Source: Acidobacteriota bacterium (GTDB lineage: Bacteria; Acidobacteriota; Polarisedimenticolia; J045). From it: DNA of 64,000 bases. Of this stretch, positions 9,349 through 18,762 are shown in pieces. Each line of letters starts with the position of its first letter. The first letter of the stretch is position 1. The translations under genes and the position numbers were made by a program. The stretch lies in NCBI GenBank assembly GCA_030949985.1, contig JAUZRX010000021.1:124001-188000 (forward strand). The letters are read 5' to 3'. The notes beneath the pieces were generated by a model, which saw only the letters and a list, made by a program, of their open reading frames with translations, made no database searches and was not told where the DNA came from.

Positions 9349-10557
9349 ATGCCGCACCTGTCCCTCAACGACGAACGGCGCCTTTCCCGCTACGTCGTCC
9401 CCTTGGGCGTCGAGGGGAAAGGCGGGCTCTACCATACGGTGACCGGGCGTCGCCTCCCGGTGGAAGCCGACGAGCAAGCCCTCGAGAGGGAGTTCTTCCT
9501 GGCCGGCCAGGAACGGCAGGCGCTGCTGTCGCGCCTGTTCCGGCCCCGTCGCACCCTGGTGCTGACCCTGATCGTCACCTGGGAATGCAACCTGCGCTGC
9601 AACCACTGCACCGTGCTCGACAAGCTGGTACCGGAAGCGCGGGCCGAGGTCGATCCCAGGCGCCTGGCGGATTTCGTACGCCGTTTTCGCGAAGCCCGTC
9701 CCGAAATCGAATCGCTCAAGCTGACCTTTCTTGGCGGCGAACCGCTGCTACGGCCCGACCTCTGCCTGGAGACGCTCGCCTGCTTGCGGGAAGTTGCCGG
9801 TGAAATCCGCTGCGATGCCACCTCCAACCTGGCGATGCCTCTCGAGGAAGCCCATCTCGAGTTGATCCGAGCCTGTGATGACCTGGTAGTCAGCCTCGAT
9901 GGTCTCGAATCCCAGCACAACGCCCAACGGCATCCGTTTCGGGATGACTTCAACCCCTTCGAAAGAACCCTCGCAAATCTCGAGCGACTCGGCCGGGAGG
10001 GTTTGAACGGCAAGGTACTCGTGCAGGGCGCGATTCGGGACGAGTTCGCGAGCATCGAGCTGTTCCAGGATTTCCAGCGGCGGCTGATGGCGCTCGGTGT
10101 ACCCTGGAATCGAATCGCCTTCGAGACGATTCACCCCACGCGCCTCAAGCCACGACCTCAGCAGACCTACCTGGCGACACTGCGGAATCCCACGCTCCGC
10201 ACGGATCCCTGCTGCAAATACCGCGGTGGCTACAAGCTGATCGTCAACGACGACGGCACCCTCTACTCGGACTACTACGACTGGGAGCCCCTCGGAACCC
10301 TCGATGACCCCATCGAGCCGATGCTCGAAAGGCACCGGAAGATGGTCCTCGACACCATGCCCGTGCTGCATGACGAGGGCTGCCGCGACTGCCCGGCCGT
10401 TGGTTATTGCTGGGGGGGATGCACCAATGCCCACGAACTGGCCCGCGAACCCAGCCGCCACTGCGATCAAGCCTTGCTGATCCGGAAGATCCGGGAGTTG
10501 GCCGTCAAGGACGAGCTGCCTGCGCCACCGGTGACCGACACCTGCAACTCGACCTGA
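9349..10557 (+). CDS. radical SAM / SPASM-domain peptide-maturase-like protein
   Basis: A 402-residue radical SAM enzyme. The N-terminal 65 residues (RYVVPLGVEGKGGLYHTVTG) match the lead-in of peptide-maturing SPASM enzymes. The cluster motif CNLRCNHC places Cys80, Cys84 and Cys87 on the SAM [4Fe-4S] cluster, followed by FLGGEPLL. The C-terminal SPASM region has a Cys pair near 287 (DPCCKYRGG), CRDCPAVGYCWGGC near 344-360 and a final HCD, enough for two auxiliary clusters. No short precursor peptide, transporter or protease lies beside it, so the substrate is unknown. The gene stands alone between the EAL gene and a convergent SLOG gene. A role in peptide or protein modification is inferred from family only. 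Confidence 0.85.
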   Translation: MPHLSLNDERRLSRYVVPLGVEGKGGLYHTVTGRRLPVEADEQALEREFFLAGQERQALLSRLFRPRRTLVLTLIVTWECNLRCNHCTVLDKLVPEARAEVDPRRLADFVRRFREARPEIESLKLTFLGGEPLLRPDLCLETLACLREVAGEIRCDATSNLAMPLEEAHLELIRACDDLVVSLDGLESQHNAQRHPFRDDFNPFERTLANLERLGREGLNGKVLVQGAIRDEFASIELFQDFQRRLMALGVPWNRIAFETIHPTRLKPRPQQTYLATLRNPTLRTDPCCKYRGGYKLIVNDDGTLYSDYYDWEPLGTLDDPIEPMLERHRKMVLDTMPVLHDEGCRDCPAVGYCWGGCTNAHELAREPSRHCDQALLIRKIRELAVKDELPAPPVTDTCNST

Positions 10558-10605
10558 ACGGGGCGCCGCCAGGCTCGACCCTCCCGCCGGGGACGGGCCG
10601 TGCCC

Positions 10606-11076
10606 TCACCCGGAAAGATCCAGCGCCTCGAGGACCCGCCGGGCCCAGGCCCCGGCTTCGGGTTCTTCCGAGTACCTGGGACCGGCTATGTTGAGACGCC
10701 CGATCCGGTATCGCCGGATGAAATCCCCGACCTCGCCGACGGCCCGATCGACACCCCAACTCCGGGGGACGACGAGCAGGGGACGCCCCGTCCGACGGGC
10801 GATGGAGGCCGTCAGGGCACTCCCTCCACTCAACCGGCGATCGACGCAGAAGACCAGTGTTCCGTCACTGTCGCGCACGTTTCTCGCGGTACGCTCGCCG
10901 GGATCCGCCGATGCCGTCTCGCGCAACCTGTAACGCTGAGGCAGGGGCCCGTCTTCGGCCAGCCGACCCGCCGGGCACCAGCCGTCGTGGTCGACGCCGT
11001 GCTCCAGGGCCCAGTCGAGGGCGGCCCGATCGACACCGGTCTGGCCGCCGGAAACGATGGTCAAATTCAAGACCAC
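10606..11076 (-). CDS. SLOG-superfamily protein (circularly permuted YpsA / 'molybdenum carrier' family)
   Basis: The LTIVSGGQTGVDRAALDWALEHG start, then GWCPAGRLAEDGPLP and the RNVRDSDGTLVF block are characteristic of the circularly permuted YpsA branch of the SLOG nucleotide-binding fold, often labelled putative molybdenum carrier in databases. The family is thought to bind nucleotides or nucleotide-derived ligands; its function is not established. I choose the GTG at 11074-11076 because a GGAGGGAAG site lies before it; a TTG further upstream is also open. It is a single gene, convergent with the radical SAM gene and divergent from the large BNR protein. Confidence 0.82.
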   Translation of the reverse strand: MVLNLTIVSGGQTGVDRAALDWALEHGVDHDGWCPAGRLAEDGPLPQRYRLRETASADPGERTARNVRDSDGTLVFCVDRRLSGGSALTASIARRTGRPLLVVPRSWGVDRAVGEVGDFIRRYRIGRLNIAGPRYSEEPEAGAWARRVLEALDLSG

Positions 11077-11151
11077 GGCAGCGCTTCCCTCCAACCGCTA
11101 GAATAGCCGACCGATGATTTCGCCGGGTCCCGGAATTCTGGAGGTTGTGCC

Positions 11152-14100
11152 TTGAGACGCCTTTTTCCCCTTATCTTCGCCGCCCTTCTTCTCGCCGCCC
11201 CCTCAACCCCCGCCGCAAGACGTCAGAACAGCGGTGAGAAGAAAACCGCGCCCCAGAAAGACGTTCTTTCGGCGGCCACCTTCTCGGGCCTCGAACTCCG
11301 CGCCATCGGCCCGGCGCTGACTTCCGGCCGCATCGTCGATATCGCGGTGGACCCGGCGGACGCGAGCCGCTACTTCGTCGCCGCCGCCTCGGGAGGCGTC
11401 TGGAAGACAGAGAATGCGGGAACGACGTTCGTGCCGATCTTCGATGATCAGGCTTCCTACTCGATCGGCTGCCTGGCGATCGCTCCAGGACATCCCCTGG
11501 TGGTCTGGGTCGGCACGGGAGAAAACAACAGCCAACGCAGCGTTGGTTACGGCGACGGCGTCTACAAGAGCGTCGACGGGGGAAAGACCTTCAGGCGCAT
11601 GGGTCTCGAAAACTCGGAACATATCGGCAAGATCCTGATCGATCCCAGAAATCCTCAACGCGTGCTCGTCGCCGCCCAGGGGCCGCTGTGGAAAGCCGGC
11701 GGCGACCGCGGCCTGTACCTCACCGAAGACGGTGGGGAAAGCTGGAAGAAAATCCTCGATATCAGCCCGGACACCGGCGTCAGTGACCTGGTGGCCGATC
11801 CGCGGGATTTCGATGTGCTCTACGCCGCCGCCTATCAACGCCGCCGGCGTACCTGGACGTTGATCAACGGAGGACCCGAGTCGGCGATCTACAAGTCGAC
11901 CGACGGCGGTGCAAGCTGGCACCGCCTCGAGAGTGGATTGCCGGGCAGCGACCTGGGACGCATCGGCCTGGCCATCGCGCCCAGCCGGCCGGACAGAATA
12001 TATGCCATTGTCGAAGCCGCGGGAGAGGAAGCCGGCTTCTACCGCTCCGACGACGGTGGAAACAACTGGGTCAAGCGGTCGAGTTACATCTCCTCGTCGC
12101 CCCAGTACTACCAGGAGATCGTCGTCGATCCGCTCGATCCCGATCGAGTCTACTCGCTCGACACCTGGATGATGGTGAGCGAGGACGGCGGCCTGAACTT
12201 CCGCAAGGTCGGCGAGCGAGCCAAGCACGTCGACAACCACGCCTTGTGGATCGACCCGGAAGACACACGGCACATGATCGCCGGCTGCGACGGTGGAATC
12301 TACGAAACCTTCGACCGGGGCGAAACCTGGAGTTTCAAGGCCAACCTTCCCATCACCCAGTTCTACAAGGTGACTCCGGACAACGACTTTCCTTTTTACA
12401 ACGTCTACGGAGGCACCCAGGACAACGCCACCCTGGGCGGCCCCTCGCGCAACACCAGCCGCAACGGGATCACCAACGCGGATTGGTTCGTCACGGTTTT
12501 CGGCGATGGCTTCAAGACGGTCGTCGACCCCCGGGACCCCGCCATCGTCTACTCCCAGTGGCAGTACGGCGGGCTGGTGCGATTCGACAAGCGCAGCGGA
12601 GAGATCGTCGACATCCAACCTCAGCCGGGCAAGGACGAGGCGCCGCTGCGCTGGAACTGGAGTTCGGCCCTGATACTCAGCCCACACTCTTCAACGCGAC
12701 TCTACTTTGGCGCCAACCGGCTGTTTCGCAGTGATGACCGGGGCGACAACTGGGAGCCCGTCAGCCCCGATCTGACCCGGCAGATCGATCGCAACCAGCT
12801 CGAAATCATGGGGCGCGTTTGGTCCGTCGACGCCGTAGCCAAGAACATGTCCACATCGTTCTATGGGACGATCGTCTCGCTGAGTGAATCGCCCCTGGTC
12901 GAGGGGCTGATCTACGCCGGGACCGACGACGGGCTGGTGCAGGTCACCGAAGACGGGGGCGGCACGTGGCGCAGGGTGGAGTCTGTCCCGGGCTGCCCCC
13001 CGATGTCCTATGTCAGCCGGCTCGAGGCCAGCGTCCACGATCCGAATACGATCTTTGCCGCCTTCGACAATCACAAGGCGGGCGACTTCCGGCCCTACCT
13101 CTTCAGAAGCGACGATCGCGGTCGCACCTGGCGGTCCATTGCGGGTGACCTTCCGGAACGGGGTTCGGTCTACGCCGTGGTCCAGGATCACCAGAAGCCC
13201 GACCTGCTCTTTGCGGGCACCGAGTTCGGGCTCTTCTTCACCCTGGACGGTGGGTCCCACTGGATCCCGCTGACCGGCGGCTTTCCCACCATTGCCGTGC
13301 GCGACCTGGAGATTCAGCGTCGAGAGAACGACCTGGTGGTAGGCACCTTCGGGCGCGGCATCTACATCCTCGATGACTACAGCCCCCTGCGGCATGTCGA
13401 TCGTGAGAGTCTCGAGCACTCCAGGATGCTCTTCCCGGTCAGACAGGCCTGGATGTTCATGCCCGAGGCGCGGCTCGGTCTCGACGGCAAGGCATTCCAG
13501 GGCGATAGCTATTTCACGGCTCCCAATCCGCCGTTCGGTGCGGTGTTCACCTACTACCTGCCCGAAAAAATCATGACGCGGAAAGAACGCCGCCAGCAGA
13601 AAGAGAAAGAGTGGATCAAGGCCGGCAAGACGCCTCCCTACCCTTCCTGGGAGGAGTTGCGTGCGGAAGCCCGCGAAAAGCCGCCGCGGGTCATTCTCAC
13701 GGTCAAAGACAGCGAGGGCGGGGTGGTCCGCCGCCTCGAAGGACCGATTGACGAGGGCTTCCACAGGGTCGCCTGGGATCTGCGCTACCCCCCCGCCGAT
13801 CCGGTACGCTTGACGGAACCCGAGCGAGGTCCGTTCAGCGGAGATCGCCTGGGACCGATGGTCCTTCCAGGAGCCTACGTGGTGGAAATGGCCGTCGAGA
13901 GGGACGGCGAGCTTCAACCGACCGGCATCGCCCAGCCCTTCGCGGCCCTCCCCCTGGGCACCGCGACCCTGGCCGCGTCCGACCGTGCCGCCTTACTGGC
14001 CTTCCAGCAGCAGACCGCCGACCTCCAGCGGGTGGTCCTGGGAACGCTGAGATGCCTCGACGAGGCCACGGAGCGCCTCGACTACCTGGCCAAGGCCCGT

Positions 14101-14475
14101 TTCCTGGCGCCCGGCGCCGAGGCGGAGATCGATCAGCGGATCACGGACCTGCGTGCCGACCTGGCGGACCTGCGAGAGAAACTGGCCGGAGATCCCGTAC
14201 TACGCCGGCACCAGGAGCCGACGCCGCCAAGTATCCTCGAGCGGGTCCAGCGCATCGTCGACGGCCACTGGACCGCAACCGCTGCGCCCACCGGCACCCA
14301 TCTCCGGAACTATCGCATTGCCCAGGAAGAGTTCACGGAACTCTACCACCGTATCGAGGAAGCCCTGACGATACGACTGAAAAAGATCGAAGACGACCTC
14401 GAAGCCGCCGGCGCCCCCTGGACCCCTGGAAGGCTCCCCCGGCTTCCCGATCCGGAGACCGGGAAGTCGTGGTGA
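11152..14475 (+). CDS. large secreted BNR/sortilin-type beta-propeller protein
   Basis: An 1107-residue exported protein. A signal peptide (about 1-22, hydrophobic core [14 protein letters not shown] ending at an Ala-rich site) precedes many BNR/Asp-box repeats such as [32 protein letters not shown] and SDDRGRTW, spaced through residues 60-770, as in VPS10/sortilin-like glycosyl-hydrolase-fold propellers. The last 330 residues include a charged segment and a helical region. The start is TTG with GGAGG seven bases upstream. Such proteins are common in soil and marine bacteria and are annotated as glycosyl hydrolases without proven activity. It has its own transcription unit. Confidence 0.9.
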   Translation: MRRLFPLIFAALLLAAPSTPAARRQNSGEKKTAPQKDVLSAATFSGLELRAIGPALTSGRIVDIAVDPADASRYFVAAASGGVWKTENAGTTFVPIFDDQASYSIGCLAIAPGHPLVVWVGTGENNSQRSVGYGDGVYKSVDGGKTFRRMGLENSEHIGKILIDPRNPQRVLVAAQGPLWKAGGDRGLYLTEDGGESWKKILDISPDTGVSDLVADPRDFDVLYAAAYQRRRRTWTLINGGPESAIYKSTDGGASWHRLESGLPGSDLGRIGLAIAPSRPDRIYAIVEAAGEEAGFYRSDDGGNNWVKRSSYISSSPQYYQEIVVDPLDPDRVYSLDTWMMVSEDGGLNFRKVGERAKHVDNHALWIDPEDTRHMIAGCDGGIYETFDRGETWSFKANLPITQFYKVTPDNDFPFYNVYGGTQDNATLGGPSRNTSRNGITNADWFVTVFGDGFKTVVDPRDPAIVYSQWQYGGLVRFDKRSGEIVDIQPQPGKDEAPLRWNWSSALILSPHSSTRLYFGANRLFRSDDRGDNWEPVSPDLTRQIDRNQLEIMGRVWSVDAVAKNMSTSFYGTIVSLSESPLVEGLIYAGTDDGLVQVTEDGGGTWRRVESVPGCPPMSYVSRLEASVHDPNTIFAAFDNHKAGDFRPYLFRSDDRGRTWRSIAGDLPERGSVYAVVQDHQKPDLLFAGTEFGLFFTLDGGSHWIPLTGGFPTIAVRDLEIQRRENDLVVGTFGRGIYILDDYSPLRHVDRESLEHSRMLFPVRQAWMFMPEARLGLDGKAFQGDSYFTAPNPPFGAVFTYYLPEKIMTRKERRQQKEKEWIKAGKTPPYPSWEELRAEAREKPPRVILTVKDSEGGVVRRLEGPIDEGFHRVAWDLRYPPADPVRLTEPERGPFSGDRLGPMVLPGAYVVEMAVERDGELQPTGIAQPFAALPLGTATLAASDRAALLAFQQQTADLQRVVLGTLRCLDEATERLDYLAKARFLAPGAEAEIDQRITDLRADLADLREKLAGDPVLRRHQEPTPPSILERVQRIVDGHWTATAAPTGTHLRNYRIAQEEFTELYHRIEEALTIRLKKIEDDLEAAGAPWTPGRLPRLPDPETGKSW

Positions 14476-14491
14476 GGGTCGCCGGGGGAGG

Positions 14492-15160
14492 TCAGTTCTG
14501 ACCGCGGTAACCGATCCGGTCGAAAGGGTTGACGATCGAGGAGGCGATGTTCTTCAGGTGGGCCGAGATGCGCTTGAGGTAGCGAGCGTAGAGGGTGGTG
14601 GCGACAGCCTCCTTGCCCGGCAGAGTGGGATCGTCTTCTTCGAGAAGACGGTTGACGATCTCATCGGAGCGCCGGGCGATCCACCAGTGCTCGCTCATCA
14701 CCTCGCGCGCCTTGTCCTCGTCGGAGTCGGGCAAGGCGGCGATCAGCAGACTGAACATGGTGCGCACCGTGGTCTCGATCTTGCGCATGTCCGGTTCACA
14801 GGGGCCGCAGGTCAATCGCTCCGGATGATGCAACGCCAGCTCCACGATGTTCTTCGTGTAGTCACCGATGCGCTCGATGTCGATGACGATGCTGACGAGC
14901 ACCAGGGCTGCATGGATGTCCGGCTCACCACCCACGGCCAGGTGCGTCATGACCTTGCGACGCACCTCGCGCTCGTAGGCGTTGATCATCTGGTCCTTGG
15001 CGTAGATGTCGATCTCGAGTCGGGCGTCGTCGCTTTCCCTCAGTGAGCGCACAGCCGCCTCGAACATCTCCTGGTCCTCGGTAAGCATCTCGCGGGAGCG
15101 CTCGAAGGCCTGGTTGAGTTGACTCTCCCGGCCAAGGAGTTCGATCAGTTTCTTGAACAT
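14492..15160 (-). CDS. PhoU-domain protein
   Basis: A 222-residue helical protein with two PhoU-type three-helix repeats (DIYAKDQMINAYEREVRRKV and a second near 150-210). PhoU proteins bind metals and regulate phosphate transporters or their sensor kinases in the cytoplasm. It starts four bases after the upstream Na/Pi symporter, with a good GAGGTG site, so the two are one operon and the protein is probably a regulator of that symporter. There is no pstSCAB or phoBR nearby. Confidence 0.9.
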   Translation of the reverse strand: MFKKLIELLGRESQLNQAFERSREMLTEDQEMFEAAVRSLRESDDARLEIDIYAKDQMINAYEREVRRKVMTHLAVGGEPDIHAALVLVSIVIDIERIGDYTKNIVELALHHPERLTCGPCEPDMRKIETTVRTMFSLLIAALPDSDEDKAREVMSEHWWIARRSDEIVNRLLEEDDPTLPGKEAVATTLYARYLKRISAHLKNIASSIVNPFDRIGYRGQN

Positions 15161-15164
15161 CAGA

Positions 15165-16304
15165 TCACCTCAAGATCCACAGCAAGGCAAGGGGTAGCAG
15201 GTAGAAGAACGTGATGATGTAGACCACGGGAATCCAGCGATTTCGACGGGCGAGCCACGAAAAGCGTCGCGCCATCTTGATCGGCAACTCTCTGACGGCG
15301 GGGACGGGCCAGATGATGGCAATCCCCAGCACGTTGAAGAACAGGTGCGAGAAAGCGACCGTCAAGGCCGCGGGACTGCCCACCGCGAGCGCCGCGAGCA
15401 GAGCTGTGAAAGTGGTGCCGACATTGGCTCCCAAGGTATAGGGGTAGATCTGGCGCAAACTGAGAATACCGGCACCGGCCAACGGCACGACCAGGGAAGT
15501 GGTGATGCTGCTGGATTGCACGACCGTCGTCAGCAGGCAGCCGAAGGCCATGGCCCGCAGAGCGCTGCGGAAAATGACATGGTCGAAGAAGGCCTCGACC
15601 CTCCGCAGGACCAGTGAGCGCAGGATGACCACGAGATAACGCAGGGCAAAGAACATCAACCCCAAGGAGACGAGAACCAGCAACCAGGGGCGATGCCCGA
15701 GCAGTTCCACGAGACCGGCGACGGCGGGATGGGTCAGCGCCTTGAGTGGACTGCTGAACGTCAGCCCGCCCACCTGCTCGAAAGCCCTCGTGAGGAAAAC
15801 CGCGAAGCCCTCGAGGAAATTCGTCATCCACTGCAGGGGAAAGAGCACAAGAACAGCGAAGATATTGAAGAAGTCGTGCACCACCGAGGCTGAGAAGGCT
15901 CGGTAGAACTCCCGCCCACGGGCCACGTGCCCCAGGCTGACCAGGGTATTGGTCACGGAAGTGCCGATGTTGGCCCCCATGATCACCGGGATCGCCGTGT
16001 GCAAAGGCATGACGCCGCCTCCCACCAGGGCCACGACGACAGAGGTCGTGGTGGAGGAGGACTGGACCAGGGTGGTGGCGAGAATACCGGTGAACAGGCC
16101 CACCAACGGGAAGGCGGCCGAGGCGATCATGTCCTCGACGAATCCACTGCCGAAGAGCTTGAAGCCTTTGCCCAGCAGCGAGATGCTCACGAGGAAGGAG
16201 TAGAGCAGGATGAGCAGCCCTCCCAGGCGCAGGGAGACGCTGATCCAGGAAGGCATCCTCTCTTGGGGGGGGCCGGCTGATGCCGCCGGCCTCGAATCAG
16301 CCAT
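15165..16304 (-). CDS. Na+/phosphate symporter (NptA/PNaS family)
   Basis: An integral membrane protein of 379 residues with about nine hydrophobic segments arranged as an inverted repeat. The duplicated signature is visible twice: QSSSTTTSVVVALVG with GANIGTSVTNT, and QSSSITTSLVVPLAG with GANVGTTFTAL. In the family these form the Na+ and phosphate sites. It is followed at once by the PhoU-domain gene. The start ATG has a GGAGAG site. The 163-base gap upstream holds no gene; a -10-like TAAGAT is present without a convincing -35. Confidence 0.93.
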   Translation of the reverse strand: MADSRPAASAGPPQERMPSWISVSLRLGGLLILLYSFLVSISLLGKGFKLFGSGFVEDMIASAAFPLVGLFTGILATTLVQSSSTTTSVVVALVGGGVMPLHTAIPVIMGANIGTSVTNTLVSLGHVARGREFYRAFSASVVHDFFNIFAVLVLFPLQWMTNFLEGFAVFLTRAFEQVGGLTFSSPLKALTHPAVAGLVELLGHRPWLLVLVSLGLMFFALRYLVVILRSLVLRRVEAFFDHVIFRSALRAMAFGCLLTTVVQSSSITTSLVVPLAGAGILSLRQIYPYTLGANVGTTFTALLAALAVGSPAALTVAFSHLFFNVLGIAIIWPVPAVRELPIKMARRFSWLARRNRWIPVVYIITFFYLLPLALLWILR

Positions 16305-16467
16305 CGGTCGGGTCTCTCCGGCGGCGGGGTGGGCGCCGCACCGAGGCCGATCTTACATCGAAGTCACGAGAATCCCGCGGCCGAAGAACGTGGGGGACAT
16401 GCCGGAGCGGCAGGGTCCTTTTTCCGGCGTGCGGCGGGCCGAAACGAGGGCCTGCCCGGCTTTGCCG

Positions 16468-17502
16468 TCAGACCGGCTGCGGCGCCTCCGACGAGAACGA
16501 TCCGGCCCCCTCGGCCTGAGCCAGTTCCTCCTCGAGGCGGCCGAGCAACTGGCGAAGTCGCTCGTAGGCCTGCAGACCCGCAGGACGCTCGAGCAGCCGA
16601 TCGAGTTCCTGGCAGCGCCCGCAGAGGTCCCTGAGCAGGGACGCCAGCTCCACCGGATCCGGCGGGTGATCCCGGTCCGCCATGCGGTCGAGGGCTTCGG
16701 CGACCACCTGGCGATCATGTTGGATCAGTTCCTCGCGCTGGTTGATCTGGAGTAGCAGTTCACTCAGGCCGTAGAGGTCCTGCCAGATCTCCATGCCCCG
16801 GGCGGGGTCGCGGGGTCGCTGCTCTTCCCAGCGCCAGATCCGGCGCTGGAGTCGGAGGAAGTTCTGACGGTCCGCGAGCCTGAGGGAGGGGCCCGACTCC
16901 GATTCGAGCACCGCCGCGATGGCCTGCGCTCCGTCCAGCAGTCTTTCCACGATGGAGGTGGCTTCAGGGGGGCCGTCGGCGGCGATGCGACGTCGAAAAT
17001 AAGCGAAAAGTCGGCGAAGATCGATGGCCTGCCGCGACTCGGTCAGGGCCGACAGTTCGGATCGCTGCCCCAGGCGTCGACAAAGGAGCTGCTCGGTGGC
17101 GATACCCGCCTTGATGAACGAGCCCAGGGCATGGTTGCAGTGGGAGAGCAGCGCCCAGCCCGCGTGGTGATCGCCGCTGCTGGCCAGTTGACTGGCCAGG
17201 TGCTGGAGTTCCATCTGCACGACGAAGAGGTGATCCGCCACCGCGTGGGCCGACACCGGACCGAGTTTCTCGACCTGCTCGGCACTCTCCTCGGCGGCAC
17301 GCGCGTCGAAGAGTTCCAGCAGGGAAGCCAAGACGCCGCCTCCGGACTCGAGGATCCGCCGCGCCTGGGCCGCGTGGGCGACGAAGTGGCTCTCCGCATC
17401 CTCGCCCATCTCCCGCACTTCCGCCTCGAGGGCCACCCGGACGAGACTTCTCAAGGCGCCGATCAGGGCAGGCAGTCGTAGCTCGAAATCTCCAGCAGGC
17501 AT
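16468..17502 (-). CDS. helical protein of unknown function
   Basis: A 344-residue soluble, almost entirely helical protein rich in Glu, Leu, Arg and Ala, without signal peptide or membrane segment and without a motif I recognise. The frame is open further upstream, but the ATG at 17500-17502 has a GGTGGAAAG site and begins a plausible N-terminus. It is divergent from the ulosonate-type operon and could share regulatory DNA with it. Consistent high-GC third positions and length support a real gene. No function is proposed. Confidence 0.7.
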   Translation of the reverse strand: MPAGDFELRLPALIGALRSLVRVALEAEVREMGEDAESHFVAHAAQARRILESGGGVLASLLELFDARAAEESAEQVEKLGPVSAHAVADHLFVVQMELQHLASQLASSGDHHAGWALLSHCNHALGSFIKAGIATEQLLCRRLGQRSELSALTESRQAIDLRRLFAYFRRRIAADGPPEATSIVERLLDGAQAIAAVLESESGPSLRLADRQNFLRLQRRIWRWEEQRPRDPARGMEIWQDLYGLSELLLQINQREELIQHDRQVVAEALDRMADRDHPPDPVELASLLRDLCGRCQELDRLLERPAGLQAYERLRQLLGRLEEELAQAEGAGSFSSEAPQPV

Positions 17503-17653
17503 GCTCTTTCCACCTTCCCCGGGGGAGGGAATCCAGTGGCCTTCAGAAGCCCCTTCCCAATGCATAAGTCCCGTTCACTTGCCGGTCCACCTCCTTTTCG
17601 CTCCCGCAAGCGCCTGTTTCGTCTCGATCAGGGTTGCCCGAGATCTTCCGCGC

Positions 17654-17682
17654 TTGCGCGCAGGGAATCCCAAACCTAGGTT
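17654..17682 (+). promoter_or_regulatory. predicted promoter of the ulosonate-type operon
   Basis: A -35 TTGCGC (17654-17659), 17-base spacer and -10 TAGGTT (17677-17682) lie upstream of the Rpe-CBS gene. The -10 resembles the TAGGCT of the rpmH promoter in this window. The start would be about 43 bases before the ATG, which has an AGGAG site. Confidence 0.4.
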
Positions 17683-17731
17683 TTCCAACAGGTAACGCCT
17701 CCCCGGCGACACGCGCCGAGCAGGAGACACG

Positions 17732-18745
17732 ATGCAGATCGCGGGATCGGTACTGGCCACGGAACGCTCGGACCCCGAACAGGTGTTCGGCCTGGTCCGG
17801 CAACTGGAACAAGCCGCGGTGGAGATCATTCACTACGACCACATGGACCGGGCGCCGCTGGAACTTTCGACGGTTTCCCGGCTGCGGCGCATGACCGGAC
17901 TGCCCCTCGAGGTTCACCTGGTCACCCGCCGGCCGGAACAGTGCCTGCCCCTGCTTGCCGAAGCCGGGGTCGACTACTGCGCGGTGCAGCTCGAGACCGC
18001 CGAGCATTTCGACCTGCGGCGCCTGCGAGCCTTTCCCGGCCGGCTGGGCCTGGCGGTGCAGACAACAACCCCGATTCGTCGAATCGAACCCCTGATCCAC
18101 GGCGTGGACTACGTGCTGCTGATGACCACCACGCCCGGCCGCTCCGGTGGCCGCTTCGACCCCGCGGTCTTCGACAGGATTCGCGACTTTCGCCTGCGCC
18201 ACCCGAGGATGCCCCTGCATGTCGATGGCGGCGTGGACGCCGATGTGTCCTCGGCGCTGCGCGTTCTGGGCGTGGACGTGATCGTCTCCGGCTCCTTTCT
18301 CTTCCGCGGGCAGAGCGTGATCCACCGCAAGATGGACCTGCTCCGGGCCAATGCAGACCTGGGTGTGGAATTCTTCATGATGCCCGAAGCGGCCGTGCCT
18401 CTCGTCGATCGCCACGCTCCCGTCGATGAAGTCGTTCGCAGCATGGCCCGGGGCCGGGTCGGAGCGACCCTCGTTCTGAATTCCGAGGGACTGCTGGTGG
18501 GCCTGATTACCGACGGCGATCTGCGAGAAGCCCTCCTCCGCCACTCTGGAGACCTCGACTCGCTGACCGCCTCGCAGATCATGAACCCACGACCGCTGAC
18601 CCTCGACCGTGGCCAGAGTTTGCGCCAGCTGGTGCGGGCCGTGGAGTCCTCCGGACGACCGATCCTCGTGGTCCCGGTCACCGAAACGGAAAGCCGGCGT
18701 TACGCAGGCTGCATTTCGCTGCATAATCTGCTCCGCCTTTTGTGA
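17732..18745 (+). CDS. ribulose-phosphate-3-epimerase-like domain fused to a CBS pair
   Basis: A 337-residue fusion. Residues 1-205 are an Rpe-type (beta/alpha)8 barrel with the family's acid/base and metal ligands kept: Ser6, His34, Asp36, His62 (EVHLV) and Asp165 (VDGGV), and the phosphate loop SGSFLF. MTTTPGRSGG replaces the usual NPGFGG loop, and Arg follows MD where Gly is normal, so the substrate may differ. Residues 225-337 are two CBS motifs (GLITDGDLREAL, ASQIMNPRPLT, then a C-terminal SLHNLLRLL) closely like the CBS pair of KdsD arabinose-5-phosphate isomerase. In the family the barrel epimerises pentulose 5-phosphates; the CBS pair would sense a nucleotide, possibly CMP- or CTP-derived feedback (inference). 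It heads the operon leading to a CMP-sugar-acid synthetase. Confidence 0.8.
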   Translation: MQIAGSVLATERSDPEQVFGLVRQLEQAAVEIIHYDHMDRAPLELSTVSRLRRMTGLPLEVHLVTRRPEQCLPLLAEAGVDYCAVQLETAEHFDLRRLRAFPGRLGLAVQTTTPIRRIEPLIHGVDYVLLMTTTPGRSGGRFDPAVFDRIRDFRLRHPRMPLHVDGGVDADVSSALRVLGVDVIVSGSFLFRGQSVIHRKMDLLRANADLGVEFFMMPEAAVPLVDRHAPVDEVVRSMARGRVGATLVLNSEGLLVGLITDGDLREALLRHSGDLDSLTASQIMNPRPLTLDRGQSLRQLVRAVESSGRPILVVPVTETESRRYAGCISLHNLLRLL

Positions 18746-18762
18746 GTGGATGTGGAGCACCG

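Noticed and set aside
17732-18745. First read as a HisA/HisF-type or thiamine-phosphate-synthase-like barrel.
   Set aside because: The IHYD, EVHLV and VDGGV residues and the SGSFLF loop are specific to the ribulose-phosphate epimerase group.
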